Assembly (NCBI GenBank): GCA_963805475.1
Contig: CAWDUO010000002.1
Location: forward strand, 222,433 to 286,432
Length of the DNA stretch: 64,000 nt
Origin: VRUE01 sp963805475
Lineage (GTDB): Bacteria > Actinomycetota > Thermoleophilia > Solirubrobacterales > 70-9
Direction of reading: 5' to 3'
Shown in pieces: positions 1 to 9,903 of this stretch (position 1 is its first letter; each line of letters begins with the position of its first letter). Below the pieces are notes generated by a model that was not told the DNA's origin, did no database searches, and was given only the letters and a program-made list of their open reading frames with translations. The translations under genes were made by a program, and so were the position numbers.

Positions 1-55
1 TCCCCTCGGCGAACTCGGGCAGCCCCTCGACGCCAATAACGCGCAACTCGCTCAT
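1..55 (-). CDS. cofE: Coenzyme F420:L-glutamate ligase, N-terminal fragment
   Basis: Only the first 18 codons are inside the window; the gene runs off the left edge. The visible start reads M-S-E-L-R-V-I-G-V-E-G-L-P-E-F, which resembles the N-terminus of CofE/FbiB, the enzyme that adds glutamates to F420-0. Position next to cofC and cofD on the same strand supports this. The ATG (53-55) touches the left arm of a palindromic repeat. The call rests on a short stretch plus context. Confidence 0.6.
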   Translation of the reverse strand, partial: MSELRVIGVEGLPEFAEG

Positions 56-101
56 TCCGCTGTTCCTTTGCCTCGATATATGCGGATAAGGAACAGCGGA
101 A
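55..101. repeat. Palindromic element, family A copy 1
   Basis: Perfect 14-bp inverted arms TTCCGCTGTTCCTT (55-68) and AAGGAACAGCGGAA (88-101) around a 19-nt spacer. It lies between cofC and cofE in an apparent operon, with no T-tract, so a terminator role is unlikely. The same arms recur at 28212-28258, 36641-36685 and 44282-44329. Confidence 0.85.
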
Positions 102-116
102 GCACCGGCGCGGGGG

Positions 117-758
117 TCATATGCCCAGCGCCTTCGCGGTCCGGCGGGCGCGGCCGGGGTGTTCGGCGAGCTCGCGGGTGAGGGCGACTACGTCGGCGGG
201 GGTGTCGAGGTCGAGGGCGAGCGAGGGCAGCTCTTCGACGGCGAAGGGGACGCCGGCCGCGCGCGCGGCGGCGGTGTGGCGGGCGCGGCTGCCCTCGCCG
301 AAGGCGGGGCGGATCGCGTCGGGCGGGGAGAGGACGAGCGCGTTGGTGCCGGTTCCGTGGCGGTCGGGGACGATCGCGACGTAGCGGTCGGGGACGCCGG
401 TCAGCAGGCTGTCGAGCTCGCGCGGGTCGAGCAGCGGGCAGTCGCCGGGCAGGAGGACGACGCAGCCCGCGCCATCCGCCTGCGCGCGGGCGATCCCGGC
501 GAGGGCGGCGTTCGAGTGCCCCTCCTCGGCGGGGTCGGGGACGACCTCGCGGCCGGCCGCCGCCGCGAGCTCCGCCGCCCGCGGCTCGTCGGTGACCACG
601 AGCGTGCGCTCGATCGAGCGCGCCGCGCCGATCGCCTCCAGCGCGTCCTCGAGCATCGCCGCCGCCAGCTCCCGCCGGCGCTGCTCGTCGAGGCCGGCGG
701 CGAGCCGCTGCTTCGCCGCGGCGAAGCGCTTGACCGGCAGTACCGCGGTCGCCCTCAC
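117..758 (-). CDS. cofC: 2-phospholactate / phosphoenolpyruvate guanylyltransferase
   Basis: A 213-aa CofC/FbiD-type nucleotidyltransferase. It activates 2-phospholactate or phosphoenolpyruvate with GTP for transfer to the deazaflavin Fo in F420 synthesis. The N-terminus has the nucleotide-binding segment with VLPVKRFAAAKQRLA (residues 6-20). Further in is LLPGDCPLL (about 101-109), the metal/nucleotide loop of MobA-like folds. Length is normal for the family. The ATG overlaps the cofD stop by 4 nt, implying translational coupling, and cofE follows after a palindromic repeat. Phosphoenolpyruvate is the more likely substrate by analogy with actinobacteria; this is inference. Confidence 0.92.
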   Translation of the reverse strand: MRATAVLPVKRFAAAKQRLAAGLDEQRRRELAAAMLEDALEAIGAARSIERTLVVTDEPRAAELAAAAGREVVPDPAEEGHSNAALAGIARAQADGAGCVVLLPGDCPLLDPRELDSLLTGVPDRYVAIVPDRHGTGTNALVLSPPDAIRPAFGEGSRARHTAAARAAGVPFAVEELPSLALDLDTPADVVALTRELAEHPGRARRTAKALGI

Positions 759-1681
759 CCGGCGGCTAGCTTGGCGGCGTAATCGAGCACGACGCGCGCC
801 AGCCGCACCCGGGCCGCGGCTCCGTCCATCAGGGTCGGCGCCGCCAGCGTCGGGATCTCGCTCGGCGGCGGGTCGGTGTCGCCCTCGTCGACGACCATCG
901 CGCCGATCAGGCCGGCGTAGAGCGAGGCGACCCCGGCCGCGGTCGAGGGGCGGCCGACCGCGTCCATGAAGCGCTCGGTCGGGCCCTTGACGACCTCGCC
1001 GGCGACGTAGGGGCTGACCGCGACCACCGGCGCGCCGGAGGCGGCGATCGCCTCGCGCATGCCGGGAACGGCGAGGATCGGGCCGATGCTGATCACCGGG
1101 TTGGAGGGGCCGATCACGATCGCCTCGGCCCCGGCCAGCGCCGCCAGCGCCTCCGGCGTCGGCTCGGCCTCGGCGATCCCCTCCAGCTCGACCCCGTGGA
1201 CATCGGCGGCGCCGCCGTCGAGGATCAGGTACTCCTGCAGGCCGCGTCGCCCGGCCGCCGTCGTCACCTGGGTCCGCACCGGCGCGTCGCTCATCGGCAG
1301 CACGCGCGCCTCGACCCCGAGCCCACGGGCGATCTGCGCCTGGGCGTCGGTCAGGCGGCCGCCCTCGTCGAGGAACTGGCGCCGGTAGAGGCAGGCGGCG
1401 AGATCGAGGTCGGAGAGCGTGAACCAGTCGGGCGCGCCGAGCCGGGCGAGGCGCTCGAAGACCTTGAAGCTGTCGTCGCGCAGCCCCCAGCCGCGCTCGG
1501 CGTCGATTTCGCCGCTCAGCCAGTAGGTGACGAGGTCGGGGTCGGGGGAGACGTGGACGCCGAGCAGCTCGACGTCGTCGCCGGTGTTGACGATCACGGC
1601 GAGGTCGGCGCCGAGCTCCTCGTACATCCCGGCGGCCAGTTTGGCGCCGCCGGTGCCGCCGGCGAGCAGGGCGACCTTCAT
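755..1681 (-). CDS. cofD: 2-phospho-L-lactate transferase (Fo transferase)
   Basis: A 308-aa CofD/FbiA protein. It transfers the phospholactyl or enolpyruvyl-phosphate moiety made by CofC onto Fo, giving F420-0 or its dehydro form. The N-terminal glycine-rich loop LAGGTGGAKLAAG (residues 6-18) and NTGDD (about 32-36) are the family hallmarks; IGPSNPVISIGPIL near residue 190 is the conserved CofD signature. It sits 10 nt downstream of npdG on the minus strand and overlaps cofC by 4 nt, so npdG-cofD-cofC-cofE looks like one operon. The frame is intact. Confidence 0.95.
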   Translation of the reverse strand: MKVALLAGGTGGAKLAAGMYEELGADLAVIVNTGDDVELLGVHVSPDPDLVTYWLSGEIDAERGWGLRDDSFKVFERLARLGAPDWFTLSDLDLAACLYRRQFLDEGGRLTDAQAQIARGLGVEARVLPMSDAPVRTQVTTAAGRRGLQEYLILDGGAADVHGVELEGIAEAEPTPEALAALAGAEAIVIGPSNPVISIGPILAVPGMREAIAASGAPVVAVSPYVAGEVVKGPTERFMDAVGRPSTAAGVASLYAGLIGAMVVDEGDTDPPPSEIPTLAAPTLMDGAAARVRLARVVLDYAAKLAAG

Positions 1682-1691
1682 CGCTCGGCCC

Positions 1692-2390
1692 TCACGCCCA
1701 ATGATCTCCCTCGGGCAGCCCCGTCAGCTGGATCCCGGCGTGGGTCTTGTAGCGGACGTTGACCGAGATCAGCAGCGGCGTCAGCTGCTCGACGATCCGC
1801 GCCGTCTCCAGCGGGCCGGCGTTGACCGCGCGCAGGCCCGGGATCAGCTCGATCAGGCGGGCGACGCGCGCCTTGTCGGCCTTGCGGTCGCCGCAGACGA
1901 GCACGTCCTCGTCGAGGACCGCGTCGGGGTCGCCGAGGCTGGGGGCGCCGACGCTGTGCAGAGCGGCGACCACGGTCACCCCCTCGGGCACCATCTCCTG
2001 CGCCTGCTGCGCGGCCGACCCCTGCCAGACGCCGAGCGTCCGGGTCGCCTTGCCGCTCACCGCGGCGGCGAGCGGCACCGTGCAGTCGACGAGGATCTGC
2101 CCCGGCCGCAGCGCCTCGCGCAGGTTGTTGAGGTTCTCCGACTGGGCGCGGAAGGGGACGGTGAGGAAGACGACCTCGGCGCGCTGGGCGGCCTCCTCGT
2201 TGAGCAGGCCCTCGACCTCGGCCCCGGGGACGGCCTCGCGCAGCTTCGCCGCCGCCCCCTCGGCGCGCTCGGCCGAGCGCGAGCCGATGACGACGGCGCG
2301 GCCCGCCTGCGCCCAGCGCAGCGCCAGGCCGGCGCCGAGCGCGCCGGTGCCGCCGACGATCGGGATCGGTTCGGTGGGTGCCTCGGCCAC
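1692..2390 (-). CDS. npdG: NADPH-dependent F420 reductase
   Basis: A 232-aa protein with a Rossmann loop, PIVGGTGALGAGLALRWA, in the first 30 residues, typical of F420H2:NADP oxidoreductase (Fno/NpdG). It moves hydride between F420 and NADP. Later segments (VFLTVPF, VDCTVPL, AALHSVGA) fit the family. I place the start at GTG 2390 because a TAGACT -10 lies 8 nt upstream and the Rossmann strand begins about 10 residues in; there is no ATG nearby. It heads the F420 operon and is transcribed divergently from the SDR gene. Confidence 0.88.
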   Translation of the reverse strand: MAEAPTEPIPIVGGTGALGAGLALRWAQAGRAVVIGSRSAERAEGAAAKLREAVPGAEVEGLLNEEAAQRAEVVFLTVPFRAQSENLNNLREALRPGQILVDCTVPLAAAVSGKATRTLGVWQGSAAQQAQEMVPEGVTVVAALHSVGAPSLGDPDAVLDEDVLVCGDRKADKARVARLIELIPGLRAVNAGPLETARIVEQLTPLLISVNVRYKTHAGIQLTGLPEGDHWA

Positions 2391-2398
2391 GGCCGCGC

Positions 2399-2408
2399 AG
2401 TCTATGCT
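2399..2408. promoter_or_regulatory. Overlapping divergent leaderless promoters (npdG / SDR gene)
   Basis: On the minus strand TAGACT (2404-2399) lies 8 nt before the npdG GTG. On the plus strand TATGCT (2403-2408) lies 9 nt before the SDR ATG. The two -10 boxes overlap within CAGTCTATGC, so the genes probably compete for one polymerase site. The same 10-mer recurs at 56034-56043. Confidence 0.6.
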
Positions 2409-2417
2409 CAGCGCCCT

Positions 2418-3152
2418 ATGAGGCTGGAGGGACGCAAGGCGCTGGTCACCGGCGGCGCGAGCGGGATCGGCGCCGCGATCGCGGCGCGGCTCGCCGCCGA
2501 GGGCGCCGAGGTCTGGATCGGCGACGTCGACGCCGAGGGCGCGGCGAAGGTCGCCTCCGAGGTCAACGGCCACTCGCTGACGCTCGACGTCACCGACCAC
2601 GAGTCGGCGGTGGCCGCGGTCGAGCAGACCGGCGCGCTCGACGTCCTCGTCAACAACGCCGGCACCGACGAGTTCGGCTTCTTCACCTACACCACGCCGG
2701 CGCAGTGGCAGAAGGTGATCGGCGTCAACCTGCTCGGCGTGCTCAACTGCACCCACGCGGCGCTGCCGGGGATGCAGCAGGCCGGCTACGGCCGCATCGT
2801 CAGCATCTCCTCGGAGGCGGGCCGCGTCGGCTCGAAGGGGTCGGCCGTCTACTCGGCCGCGAAGGGCGGCGTGATCGCCTTCATGAAGGTGATCGCGCGC
2901 GAGAACGCCCGCTACGGCGTCACCGCCAACTCGATCGCCCCCGGTCCGATCGAGACGCCGCTGCTGATGGGCGCCGAGGAGTTCGGCGAGATCGGCGCCA
3001 AATTGATCGAGAACATGAAGGAGGGCACGCAGATGAAGCGGCTCGGCCAGCCCGACGAGGTCGCGGCCGCGGTCGCCTTCCTCGCCTCCGGCGACGCCTC
3101 CTACGTGACCGGCGAGACGCTCGGCGTCAGCGGCGGCCTCGGCATGGTCTGA
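2418..3152 (+). CDS. SDR-family NAD(P)-dependent oxidoreductase
   Basis: A 244-aa classical short-chain dehydrogenase. It has the cofactor motif TGGASGIG (residues 11-18), NNAG (79-82), Ser 131/132 and the catalytic pair Y145-x3-K149 (YSAAK). The acidic residue after beta-2 (D36/D38 region) suggests NAD(H). It resembles FabG/BadH-type 3-hydroxyacyl enzymes, but the substrate cannot be fixed from sequence. It is followed 3 nt later by HMG-CoA lyase, so a role in acyl-CoA or leucine catabolism is plausible. Expression is probably leaderless from TATGCT at 2403. Confidence 0.9.
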   Translation: MRLEGRKALVTGGASGIGAAIAARLAAEGAEVWIGDVDAEGAAKVASEVNGHSLTLDVTDHESAVAAVEQTGALDVLVNNAGTDEFGFFTYTTPAQWQKVIGVNLLGVLNCTHAALPGMQQAGYGRIVSISSEAGRVGSKGSAVYSAAKGGVIAFMKVIARENARYGVTANSIAPGPIETPLLMGAEEFGEIGAKLIENMKEGTQMKRLGQPDEVAAAVAFLASGDASYVTGETLGVSGGLGMV

Positions 3153-3155
3153 GCG

Positions 3156-4089
3156 ATGGCGGCGCTGCCGGAGAGCGTGCGGATCCGCGAGGTCGGCCCC
3201 CGCGACGGGTTCCAGAACGAGCCGGAGACGATCCCGACGGCGGAGAAGGTGCGGCTGATCGACCTGCTCTCGGCGAGCGGGCTGCGGCGGATCGAGGTGA
3301 CCTCGTTCGTACGGCCCGACGTGATCCCGCAGCTCTCCGACGCGGAGCAGGTGCTGGCCGGTGTGCAGCGCCGCGAGGGCGTCTCCTTCTCGGTGCTGAT
3401 CCCCAACGAGCGCGGGCTGGAGCGGGCGCTGGGGCTGCGCGAGCGCTTCGACGAGGTCAACGTCTTCGTCTCCGCCTCGGAGACCCACAACCGCGCGCAA
3501 CGTCAACCGCTCGATCGAGGACTCGCTGGCCGGGCTGGAGCGCACGCTGGCGGCGGCGGGCGAGGCGGGGCTGCGCCGCGAGGGCGTGATCTCGACCTCC
3601 TTCGGCTGCCCGTACGAGGGCGAGGTGCCGCCCGAGCGCGTCTTCGCGATCGCCGAGCGGCTCGCCGCCGCCGGCTGCGCGGAGATCGGCTTCGGCGACA
3701 CGACCGGGATGGCCAACCCGCGCCAGGTCGGCGAGTTCTTCGCCGCCGCGCGCGAGCGCCTCGCCGGGGTCGAGCTGACCGCGCACTTCCACAACACGCG
3801 CGGCCAGGGGCTGGCCAACGTGCTGGCGGCGCTCGAGCAGGGCGTCGACTCCTTCGAGTCGAGCTTCGGCGAGCTCGGCGGCTGTCCGGTGCCGCCCGGC
3901 GCGACCGGCAACGTCGCGACCGAGGACGTCGTCTCGATGCTCGAGGAGATGGGGGTCGCGACCGGCGTCGACCTGCCGCGCCTGCTCGAGGCCTCGCGCG
4001 CCGCGCAGGAGGCGCTCGGCCGCCCGCTCGGCTCGCACGTCCTCACCGCCGGCCCGGTCGACTGGCTCGGCGGCCAGCAGGCCGAATAG
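3156..4089 (+). CDS. mvaB: Hydroxymethylglutaryl-CoA lyase (frameshifted)
   Basis: Cleaves HMG-CoA to acetyl-CoA and acetoacetate, the last step of leucine breakdown. The N-terminal part has REVGPRDGFQNE (about residues 8-19), the conserved metal/substrate motif; the second part has STSFGCPYEG, GDTTGMANP, AHFHNTRGQG and GGCPVPPGATGN. The frame changes near 3495 (ACAACCGCGCGCAACG): dropping one base restores N-R-x-N-V-N-R-S-I-E. Corrected length is about 310 aa, normal for the family. The TAG stop forms the -10 box of the next gene. The single indel is more likely a sequencing error than a true lesion. Confidence 0.85.
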
Positions 4090-4092
4090 GCT
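4087..4092 (+). promoter_or_regulatory. -10 box, leaderless promoter of the carboxylase gene
   Basis: TAGGCT ends 7 nt before the ATG at 4100 and overlaps the stop codon of the upstream lyase gene. It matches the -10/start spacing seen at many other genes here. Confidence 0.4.
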
Positions 4093-4099
4093 GCCGCCG

Positions 4100-5625
4100 A
4101 TGAGCGACTTCGAGCAGGCGCTGGAGGCGGCGCTGGCCGGTGGGCCGGCGCGCCACCACGAGAAGACCGCCGAGCAGGGCAAGCTGCCGGTGCGCGAGCG
4201 GGTCGCGCGCCTGGTCGACGAGGGCTCCTTCGCCGAGGAGGCGCTGCTCGCCAACTGGAACGAGGAGGGGCTCGGCGCCGACGGCGTCGTCACCGGCCTG
4301 GCGACGATCGACGGACGCCGCGTCGCCCTGATGGCCAACGACCCGACGGTCAAGGCGGGCTCCTGGGGGCCGAAGACGGTCGAGAAGATCCTCCGCGTCC
4401 AGGAGCGGGCGCTCAGCCTCCAGGTTCCGATGGTCTACCTGGTCGACTCGGCCGGGGCCCGGATCACCGACCAGGTGCAGATGTTCCCCGGCCGGCGCGG
4501 CGCCGGGCGGATCTTCCACAACGAGGTGCGGCTCTCCGGCCAGGTGCCGCAGGTCTGCCTGCTGTTCGGGCCGAGCGCCGCCGGCGGCGCCTACATCCCC
4601 GCCTTCTGCGACGTCGTGATCATGCGCGAGGGCAACGCCTCGATGTACCTGGGCTCGCCGCGGATGGCGGAGATGGTGATCGGCGAGAAGGTGACGCTGG
4701 AGGAGATGGGCGGGGCGAAGATGCACACCGGCGTCTCCGGCTGCGGCCACTTCCTCGTCAAGAGCGACGAGGAGGCGATCGAGCTCGGCGCGCCGCTACC
4801 TCTCCTTCATGCCGGGCAGCTGGCGCGAGGCGCCGCCCGCCGCGCCGCCCGCCGCCCCCGCCTCCGACCGCGCCGATCGCCGAGATCGTCCCCGCCGACG
4901 AGAACCGGCCCTTCGACATGCGCGAGGTGCTCGACGCGCTGCTCGACGCCGACTCGTTCCTCGAGGTCCACAAGCGCTGGGCGAAAGAGCTGATCGTCGG
5001 CTACGGGCGGCTCGACGGGCGGGTCGGTCGGCGTCGTCGCCAACCAGCCCAAGCAGAAGGGCGGCGTGCTGTTCGTCGACTCGGCCGACAAGGCGGCGCG
5101 CTTCATCCAGACCTGCAACGCCTTCAACGTGCCGCTGCTCTTCCTCGCCGACGTGCCCGGCTTCATGATCGGCACCGCGGTCGAGCGCCAGGGGATCATC
5201 CGCCACGGCGCGAAGATGATCAGCGCCGTCTCCGAAGCGACCGTGCCGAAGCTCTCCGTCGTCGTCCGCAAGGCCTACGGGGCGGGCCTCTACGCGATGG
5301 CCGGGCCGGCCTTCGAGCCCGACTGCTGCATCGCCCTGCCGAGCGCCTCGATCGCCGTGATGGGCCCGGAGGCGGCGATCAACGCCGTCTTCTACAACCA
5401 GATCCAGGCGATCGACGACGAGGCCGAGCGGGCCGAGCTTCGTCGCGCGCAAGCGCGCCGAGTACGCGGCCGACATCGACATCCTCCACCTCGCCTCGGA
5501 GCTGGTCGTCGACGCGGTCGTCCAGCCCGAGGACCTGCGCGCCGAGCTGATCCGCCGCTTCGCCTACGCGGCGGGCAAGGACCGCCGCTTCGCCGAGCGG
5601 CGCAACCCGGTGACGCCCGCGCTAG
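4100..5625 (+). CDS. Acyl-CoA carboxylase, carboxyltransferase beta subunit (frameshifted)
   Basis: A biotin-dependent carboxyltransferase of the propionyl/methylcrotonyl-CoA carboxylase beta family (about 500 aa after correction). It moves carboxyl from carboxybiotin to acyl-CoA. The N-terminal half shows VYLVDSAGARI, GPSAAGGAYIPAFCD and YLGSP (crotonase-like oxyanion-hole glycines). The C-terminal half shows VLFVDSADKAARFIQ, ADVPGFMIG and KAYGAGLYAM. At least four single-base insertions break it (near 4790, 4870, 5028, 5437), with another near the stop. Next to HMG-CoA lyase and acetoacetyl-CoA synthetase, methylcrotonyl-CoA is a reasonable substrate, but propionyl-CoA cannot be excluded. 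No biotin-carboxylase subunit is in the window. Confidence 0.82.
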
Positions 5626-5629
5626 GCCG

Positions 5630-6360
5630 ATGGCGGGCTCCGCGGCGATCGTCGTCGAGGGGCTGCGGCGTGCGGCGCGGCGGGCCGCCCGGTCCTGCAC
5701 GGCCTCTCCTTCGTGGTGGCGGGCGGCACGGTGACCGGCCTGCTCGGGCCCAGCGGCTGCGGCAAGTCGACGCTGATGCGGGCGATCGTCGGCGTGCAGG
5801 TCGTCGAGTCGGGCCGGGTCGAGGTGCTGGGCGCGCCGGCCGGCTCGCCGCGGCTGCGCGCGCGGGTCGGGTACGTCACCCAGGCGCCCTCGGTCTACGG
5901 CGACCTCAGCGTGCGCGAGAACCTGCGCTACTTCGCCCGCGTGCTCGGCGCGCCGCGCGAGCGGATCGGCGAGGTGCTCGACACCGTCGCCCTCGGCGGG
6001 CGAGGCCGACCGGGTCGTCTCCAGCCTCTCCGGCGGCCAGGTGCGCGCGGGTCTCGCTGGCGACGGCGCTGCTGGGCGAGCCGGACCTGCTGGTGCTCGA
6101 CGAGCCGACCGTCGGCCTCGACCCGGTCCTGCGCCGCGACCTCTGGGCGACCTTCGCCGCGCTGGCCGCGGCCGGCACGACGCTGCTCGTCTCCAGCCAC
6201 GTGATGGAGGAGGCCGAGCACTGCGACCAGCTGCTGCTGATGCGCGACGGCGAGCTGCTCGCGGCTGAGTCGCCGGGCGAGCTGCGGGCGCGCACCGGCC
6301 AGCGAGCAGCTCGACCGAGGCGTTCCTGGCGCTGATCGAGGAGCGGGAGGCGCGCGATGA
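5630..6360 (+). CDS. ABC-2 type exporter ATP-binding protein (frameshifted)
   Basis: An ATPase of the drug/daunorubicin-resistance exporter family. It has Walker A GPSGCGKST, Q-loop VTQAPSV, signature LSGGQ, Walker B LLVLDEPTVGLDP and the H-loop SSHVMEEAEHCD. Indels near 5685, 6005, 6045 and 6305 split it into frames. The expected C-terminus overlaps the permease start (ATGA at 6357-6360). It forms an exporter with the following membrane protein; substrate unknown. The ATG at 5630 directly follows the carboxylase stop. Confidence 0.82.
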
Positions 6361-7096
6361 GCGCCCGCGTCACCTGGGCGACGGCGCTGCGGGTGCTGAC
6401 GCAGCTGCGCCGCGACCCGCGCACGATCGTCCTGCTGCTCGGCGTGCCGCCCTTCCTGCTGACCCTGCTCAAGGGCGCCTTCTACAGCGACCCGGCCTCC
6501 TTCCAGCACGTCGGCGGGCCGCTGGTCGGCCTCTTCCCGTTCAGCACGATGTTCGTCGTCACCTCGATCACGATGCTGCGCGAGCGCACGACCGGGACGC
6601 TGGAGCGGCTGATGTCGCTGCCGCTGGCCAAGCTCGACCTGCTGTTCGGCTACGGGATCGCCTTCGCCGCCGGTCGGCGTCGTGCAGGCGGGGCTGACCG
6701 GCGCCGTCGCCTTCGGCCCGCTCGGCCTCGAAGTCGCCGGCTCGACCGCCGCGGTGGTGGCGCTCGCGGTCGGCAACGCGCTGCTCGGCATGTCGCTCGG
6801 CCTCTTCGTCAGCGCCTTCGCCCGCACCGAGTTCCAGGCGGTCCAGTTCATGCCCGCGGTCGTCTTCCCGCAGCTGCTGCTCTGCGGCCTCTTCGTCGCC
6901 CGCGACCAGATGATCGGCGTGCTCCAGATCGTCAGCGACACGATGCCGCTGACCTACGCCTTCGAGGCGCTGGAGAGCGTCACCACGGAAGGCTCGCTGG
7001 GCTCGCGCGGGGCGCTCGACGTGAGCGTGATCGTCGGCGCGACGCTGCTCGCTGCTGGCGCTCGGCGCCGCTACGTTGAGGCGGCGAACTCCGTGA
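6357..7096 (+). CDS. ABC-2 type transporter permease (frameshifted)
   Basis: About 245 aa after correction, with the ABC-2 membrane pattern. It has a basic N-terminus, a first helix around VLLLGVPPFLLTLL, a loop with MLRERTTGTLERL (the conserved coupling segment of this family), then helices through VVALAVGNALLGMSLGLF, FPQLLLCGLFVA and a C-terminal helix. One indel lies near 6670 and another near 7060. The end overlaps the 3' end of the convergent acetoacetyl-CoA synthetase gene by about 26 nt. It pairs with the preceding ATPase; substrate unknown. Confidence 0.8.
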
Positions 7097-9048
7097 ACCA
7101 GTCGAGCGCGGCGGGGTTGGCGAGCGAGTCGCGGCTCGCCGCCTGCTCGGCCGGCGTCCCCATGAGGATCCGCTTGACCGGCACCTCGAGCGCCTTGCCG
7201 CTGAGCGTGCGCGGCACCTCGGCGATCGCGTAGACCTCGTCGGGGACGTGGCGGGGGGAGCACCGCTCGCGCACGCGGCGGGCGATCTCGCGCCGCAGCT
7301 CGTCGTCGAGCTCGGCGCCCTCGCGGAGGACGACGAAGAGCGGCATCCAGCCCTCGGTGCCGGGCTGGGGACGTCGACGACGAGCGCGTCGACGATCTCC
7401 TCGACGCCGAGCACGGCGCGGTAGATCTCGCTCGTCCCCATGCGGATGCCGGCGCGGTTGATCGTCGAGTCGGAGCGGCCGTAGATGACCGCGGTGCCGC
7501 GGCTGGTGATCTCGATCCAGTCGCCGTGGCGCCAGACGCCGGGGTAGAAGTCGAAGTAGCTGGCGCGGTAGCGGCTGCCGTCCTCGTCGCCCCAGAAGAA
7601 CAGCGGCATCGAGGGCATCGGCTCGGTGACGACCAGCTCGCCGACCTCGTCGACCACCGGGTTGCCCTCCTCGTCCCAGGCCTCGACCGCGGCGCCCAGC
7701 GCCCGCGCCTGCAGCTCGCCGCGGTAGACGGGGAGCAGCGGGGATGCCGCCGACGAAGGCGGTGCAGAGGTCGGTGCCGCCGCTGGTCGAGAAGAGCCAG
7801 GTGCCGGCGCCGAGCTGCTCGTAGACCCAGTCGAAGCCCTCGGGCGAGAGCGGCGAGCCGGTCGAGCCGACGGCCTTGCAGGCGGGACAGGTCGCGGCCG
7901 GCGGCCGGCTCGACGCCGGCCTTCATGCAGGCGGCGATGTAGGCGGCGCTGGTGCCGAACATGGTGACCCCGGCGCGCTCGGCGAGGTCCCAGAGCACGC
8001 CCATGTCGGGGTGGCCGGGGCTGCCGTCGTAGAGGACGATCGCGGCGCGGGTGAGCAGGCCGGAGACGAGGAAGTTCCACATCATCCAGCCGGTCGTCGT
8101 GAACCAGAAGAGGCGGTCGCCGGGGTGCGCGTCGACGTGCAGGTGGAGCTTCTTCAGGTGCTCGAGCAGGATGCCGCCCTGGCCCTGGACGATCGCCTTC
8201 GGCAGCCCGGTCGTGCCGGAGGAGTAGAGCACCCAGAGCGGGTGGTCGAAGGGGACGCGCTCGAAGCGCAGCTCGGCGCCCGCGCCGGCGGCGAGCAGCT
8301 CCTCCCAGCGTCGTCGCGTCGCGCAGGTGGGAGAGGTCGGGCTCGGGGTCGAGGTAGGGGAGGACGACGGTGCGCTCGAGGCTCGGCATCGCCTGCTGGA
8401 GCTCGGCGAGCGTCGCGCGGCGGTCGAAGTCCTTGCCGCCGTAGCGGTAGCCGTCGACCGCGAACAGCACCTTCGGCTCGATCTGGGCGAAGCGGTCGAT
8501 CACGCTGGCCGGGCCGAAGTCGGGCGAGCAGCTCGACCAGACCGCGCCGATCGAGGCCGTGGCGAGGAAGGCGACGATCGCCTCGGGGACGTTGGGCATG
8601 TAGGCGACGACGCGGTCGCCCGGCTCGACGCCGAGGTCGCGCAGACCGGCGGCGACCGCGGCGACCTGGGCGCGCAGCTCGCCCCAGCTCAGCTCGCTCG
8701 AGCTCCGCGCAGCTCGGAGGCGTGGAGGATCGCCGTCTCGGCGTCGTCCTTGCCGGCGAAGGCGTGCTCGGCGTAGTTGAGGCGGGTGCCGGCGAACCAC
8801 TCGGCGCCGGGCATCTCGTGTCCGGAGAGGACGCGGTCGTAGCCGCCGTCGGCGCGGACGCCGAAGAAGTCCCAGATCGAGGCCCAGAAGGCCTCGACCT
8901 CGGCGACCGACCAGCGCCAGAGGTCGTCGTAGCCGTCGAAGCGCAGGCCGCGCTCGGCGGCGAGCCAGCGCATGTACTCGGTCATCCGGGCGCGCTCGAC
9001 CAGCTCGGCCGGCGGCTCCCAGAGCTTCTCCGGCGCGGCGCCGCTCAC
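7071..9048 (-). CDS. Acetoacetate-CoA ligase (frameshifted)
   Basis: An ANL-superfamily synthetase of about 655 aa, normal for acetoacetyl-CoA synthetase. It has the acetyl-CoA-synthetase-like N-terminus (GTRLNYAEHAF), the P-loop YSSGTTGLPKAIVQGQGG, TTTGWMMWNF, the adenylate-binding YGRSDSTINRAGIRMG and the C-terminal LSGKALEVPVKRIL with its catalytic lysine. Frames change near 7360, 7745, 7880, 8305 and 8690. The GTG start overlaps the upstream MBL gene stop (GTGA). With HMG-CoA lyase it would activate acetoacetate from leucine breakdown. The clustered indels suggest a poorly polished stretch. Confidence 0.87.
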
Positions 9049-9893
9049 TCGCCCGCGGAGGCTGCGCCCGCCATGGCTCGCTCGGGCTCCATGTAGTGCG
9101 GATCGTGCGAGCAGAGGACGGTGAGGCCGTCGCCGTGGCGGGCGACCAGCTCGCGCAGGCGGTCCCGGTTGGCCTTGCGGGCCCTGTTGTCGGACGCGGT
9201 CAGGTTCTGGAAGAAGCCCAGCATCGGCGGGCAGCTCGGCGGCGTGCTCATCTCCCCGTGGTGGAAGTAGGCGTCGCCGGCGTGCAGCAGCCAGCCCTCG
9301 CCGTCGCGGAGCGCGACCGCGGTGTGGCCGCGGGTGTGGCCGATCAGCGGCACCAGCAGGATCTCGAGGTCGAGGCCGGGGAGGATGCGGACGCTCTCGA
9401 AGCCGTGCCAGTCGTCGCCGCCGGCGTCGTGGGTGACCCACCTGGGGCCGTGCTTCCAGTGGGCGCCGCCGATGTAGCGCAGGCGGTCGGTGAGGGCGGG
9501 GTGGAGGGCGGCCTCGAGCTCGGCCGAGAGCAGGTGGACCTCGGCGTCGGGGAAGTCGGGCAGGCCGCCGGAGTGGTCGAGGTCGAGGTGGGTGGTGACG
9601 ACGTGGCGCACGTCCGAGGCGGCGAAGCCGAGCGCCTCGAGCTGGCGCAGCGCGGTCGTCTCGGCCTTCGCCTCGACGTTCATCAGGTAGCGGTAGAAGC
9701 CGCCGAGCTGCCCCGGGTTGCGCGCGTCCTCCATCCCGAAGCCGGTGTCGACGAGGACGATCCCGTCGCCGTCCGTCTCGATCGCCAGGCAGTTGCAGGA
9801 GACGAGCCCCTTCTCCAGCCACCCGCCGTCGCCGTTGACCAGCCGCCGCCCGTAGGGGCAGAACGACCCGCAGTTGAGGCGATGCACCCTCAT
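9045..9893 (-). CDS. MBL-fold metallo-hydrolase
   Basis: A 282-aa metallo-beta-lactamase-fold hydrolase with the metal motif THLDLDHSGGL (about residues 101-111), HTRGHTAV (about 185-192) and HAGDAY (about 205-210). The layout resembles AHL-lactonase-like and glyoxalase-II-like subfamilies; the substrate is not predictable. It precedes and overlaps the acetoacetyl-CoA synthetase gene by 4 nt, suggesting co-expression. A TAGACT -10 lies 10 nt upstream of the ATG. Confidence 0.85.
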   Translation of the reverse strand: MRVHRLNCGSFCPYGRRLVNGDGGWLEKGLVSCNCLAIETDGDGIVLVDTGFGMEDARNPGQLGGFYRYLMNVEAKAETTALRQLEALGFAASDVRHVVTTHLDLDHSGGLPDFPDAEVHLLSAELEAALHPALTDRLRYIGGAHWKHGPRWVTHDAGGDDWHGFESVRILPGLDLEILLVPLIGHTRGHTAVALRDGEGWLLHAGDAYFHHGEMSTPPSCPPMLGFFQNLTASDNRARKANRDRLRELVARHGDGLTVLCSHDPHYMEPERAMAGAASAGE

Positions 9894-9903
9894 CCCGAGC
9901 CGG

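Noticed and set aside
55..101. Family A palindrome as a rho-independent terminator
   Set aside because: No T-tract follows, and copy 1 lies between two operon genes that should be co-transcribed. A terminator role stays possible only for copies 3 and 4.
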